Assembly (NCBI RefSeq): GCF_007827595.1
Contig: NZ_VISR01000018.1
Location: 1 to 64,000 of the forward strand
Length of the DNA stretch: 64,000 nt
DNA from: Streptomyces sp. BK340
GTDB lineage: Bacteria > Actinomycetota > Actinomycetes > Streptomycetales > Streptomycetaceae
Direction: 5' to 3'
In this document: positions 62,441 through 64,000 of the stretch, piece by piece
Numbering within the stretch: position 1 is the first letter of the stretch
How the letters are laid out: every line of letters starts with the position of its first letter
Made by a program: the position numbers and the translations under genes
Notes under the pieces: model-generated
Told to the model about the DNA's origin: nothing
The model's input: only the letters and a program-made list of their open reading frames with translations
Databases searched by the model: none

Positions 62441-63730
62441 CTAGCCCTTTTCCAGGTACTGCTCCCGCTCCTCGTCCAGAAGGGCGTCCAGGGCCGTGCG
62501 CAGGGCGGGGAGGCCGGTCAGCTCCGGGTCTGCGGCCACGACTGCCGCCGCCTCTCCCCTCGCCTCGGCGATGACCTCCTCGTCCTCGATGACCGCCAGG
62601 ACGCGGAGGCTGGTGCGGGCGCCCGACTGGGCCTGGCCGAGGACGTCGCCCTCGCGGCGCTGTTCCAGGTCGATGCGGGAGAGTTCGAAGCCGTCGAGGG
62701 TGGAGGCCACGGCGTTCAGGCGCTGGCGGGCGGCGCTGGCCTCGGGCATCTCGGTGACCAGCAGGCACAGGCCAGGGGCCGAGCCCCGGCCCACGCGGCC
62801 GCGGAGCTGGTGGAGCTGGGAGACGCCGAAGCGGTCGGCGTCCATGATCACCATGGCGGTGGCGTTGGGGACGTTCACGCCGACCTCGATGACCGTGGTG
62901 GCCACCAGGACGTCGGTCTCGCCCGCGGCGAAGCGGCGCATGACCGCGTCCTTGTCGTCGGGGTGCATGCGGCCGTGCAGGACCTCCACCCCGAGGCCCT
63001 GGAGGGGGCCCTTGGCCAGGTGGTCGGCCACGTCGAGGACGGCCAGGGGCGGGCGCTTCTCGGCCTCGTCCTCCGGGGACTTCTTCACCTTCTTCGAGTC
63101 TGCCGCCTCGTCGATGTCGTCGCCGATCCGGGGGCAGACGACGTACGCCTGATGCCCGTTCTCCACCTCCTCGCGCACCCGCTCCCAGGCGCGGGCCAGG
63201 AAGTGCGGCTTGTCGGCGGCGGGGACCACATGGGTGGCGATCGGGGAGCGGCCGGCCGGGAGCTGGTCCAGGACGGAGGTCTCCAGGTCGCCGAAGACGG
63301 TCATCGCGACCGTGCGCGGGATGGGGGTGGCCGTCATGACCAGCAGATGCGGGGGCTGCTTGCCCTTGCCGCGCAGGGCGTCGCGCTGTTCCACGCCGAA
63401 GCGGTGCTGTTCGTCGACGACGACCAGGCCGAGGTCGTGGAACTGCACCTTGTCCTCGATCAGGGCGTGTGTGCCGATCACGATCCCGGCGTCCGCGGTG
63501 ACGAGATCGAGCAGCGCCTGACGGCGTGCGGCGGCCCCCATGGAGCCGGTGAGGAGCACGACCTTGGTGGCGTGCTCGGCGCCGCCCAGCATGCCGCCCT
63601 CGGCCAGCTCGCCCATCATCTCGACGACCGACCGGTGGTGCTGCTGGGCGAGGACCTCGGTGGGCGCGAGCATGGCGGCCTGCCCGCCCGCGTCCACGAC
63701 GGCGAGCATGGCACGGAGGGCCACCATCGT
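62441..63730 (-). CDS. recG: ATP-dependent DNA helicase RecG, C-terminal extein (helicase part)
   Basis: 430 residues visible, from the Walker A threonine to the stop. RecG motifs are present in order: TMVALRAML (rest of motif I), APTEVLAQQH (Ia), VVDEQHRFGVEQRDAL (II, RecG-specific), MTATPIPRT (III), helicase-C motifs VEVLHGRM, TTVIEVGVNVPNA, QLRGRVGRG, and the C-terminal KG. RecG restarts stalled forks by reversing them. The N-terminal wedge domain and the first part of motif I are off the right end, separated by the intein. Confidence 0.95.
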   Translation of the reverse strand, partial: TMVALRAMLAVVDAGGQAAMLAPTEVLAQQHHRSVVEMMGELAEGGMLGGAEHATKVVLLTGSMGAAARRQALLDLVTADAGIVIGTHALIEDKVQFHDLGLVVVDEQHRFGVEQRDALRGKGKQPPHLLVMTATPIPRTVAMTVFGDLETSVLDQLPAGRSPIATHVVPAADKPHFLARAWERVREEVENGHQAYVVCPRIGDDIDEAADSKKVKKSPEDEAEKRPPLAVLDVADHLAKGPLQGLGVEVLHGRMHPDDKDAVMRRFAAGETDVLVATTVIEVGVNVPNATAMVIMDADRFGVSQLHQLRGRVGRGSAPGLCLLVTEMPEASAARQRLNAVASTLDGFELSRIDLEQRREGDVLGQAQSGARTSLRVLAVIEDEEVIAEARGEAAAVVAADPELTGLPALRTALDALLDEEREQYLEKG

Positions 63731-64000
63731 GTTGTGCGTCACCGCGAAGTGGTCGGTGACATAGGCATGGCTGGGGTGCGCGACGCTGATGCACTGGACC
63801 GGCTTGCGCCCCACGTACTCGACCGCTCGGATCCCCCGCCGGAAACTGTTGTACTTCGGCCGCGGGCCGACGCGCTCTGCCTTGCGGGTGAGCCTGAAGG
63901 GGGCGTAGTCGTCCGGCAGTGCAACAGAGACGTTGAAGGCGGACTTCTTGGGCAGAATGCGCGCCCGGCCGCCCAGCGACCGCACAAGCCAGGCGACGTC
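63731..64000 (-). other. C-terminal part of an intein (Hint plus LAGLIDADG-type endonuclease) in RecG
   Basis: The frame upstream of TMVALRAML is not RecG. Ninety residues lead to the intein-type splice end: VQCISVAHPSHAYVTDHFAVTHN, ending His-Asn with Thr as the +1 residue. Blocks F (YVGRKPVQCISV) and G (VTDHFAVTHN) are typical. Further left, DVAWLVRSLGGRARI and FRLTRKAERV look like the end of a homing-endonuclease domain of actinobacterial DnaB-type inteins. The insertion site is the GSGK/T step of Walker A, where many helicase inteins sit. The N-terminal part lies beyond the window edge. Confidence 0.85.

Overview
The window is a piece of a Streptomyces chromosome. The coding sequence is very GC-rich, GTG starts and ATGA/GTGA/TGATG overlaps are common, and the gene set is typical of the genus: the sporulation sigma factor WhiG, the developmental repressor NsdA, four tandem type I signal peptidases, GlcP, and the glnD-glnK-amtB cluster. 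The species cannot be named from the sequence alone.

Layout. (1) Positions 1 to about 7.6 kb are an accessory, partly decayed region. It holds a small zinc-ribbon protein, a C1q-like protein, about 1.2 kb of non-coding DNA starting with a chain of strong hairpins whose non-Watson-Crick pairs are all G.T on the plus strand, a truncated tyrosine integrase beside the 3' half of a tRNA-Arg(CCT) gene (an att scar), small hypothetical genes, an integrase-like gene preceded by a shortened copy of part of the hairpin region, an LRR protein, and a GGDEF fragment run into a second integrase fragment. (2) 7.8-12.2 kb holds regulators: an RsbW-like ATPase, a TetR factor with a palindromic operator, an SMI1-like protein, a WYL regulator and a VOC protein. 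(3) 12.3-17.1 kb is the minus-strand run rpsB-tsf-pyrH-frr-cdsA. (4) 17.3-23.3 kb holds an M23 peptidase, a TetR factor, whiG, dprA, comM, yraN and DUF2469. (5) 23.4-30.0 kb is rpsP-khpA-rimM-trmD-rplS-sipW/X/Y/Z-NUDIX, all minus strand. (6) 30.3-44.5 kb holds a SprT-like protein, a methyltransferase, ftsH, ffh, glnD-glnK-amtB with a GlnR-type box, nsdA, a prim-pol-like protein and ftsY. (7) 44.6-49 kb holds an NCS1 permease, an LLM oxidoreductase and glcP. (8) 49-64 kb holds smc, acyP, a CAP protein, a flavodoxin/HxlR pair, mutM, rnc, rpmF, yceD, a DivIVA-like coiled-coil protein, coaD, rsmD and recG.

Functional links. Co- and post-translational secretion genes are concentrated here: SRP GTPase ffh, its receptor ftsY, FtsH and four signal peptidases. 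Translation (rpsB, tsf, frr, rpsP, rplS, rpmF, trmD, rimM, rnc), nitrogen sensing (amtB, glnK, glnD), DNA uptake, repair and segregation (comM, dprA, mutM, recG, smc), and carbon uptake (glcP) make up the rest of the core.

Most notable observations: recG is interrupted inside its Walker A motif by the C-terminal end of an intein, which runs off the right edge of the window; a multi-hairpin candidate RNA lies at 1336-1760; and two MITE-like palindromic elements about 95% identical, in opposite orientation 37 kb apart, are each inserted exactly at a TAG stop codon.
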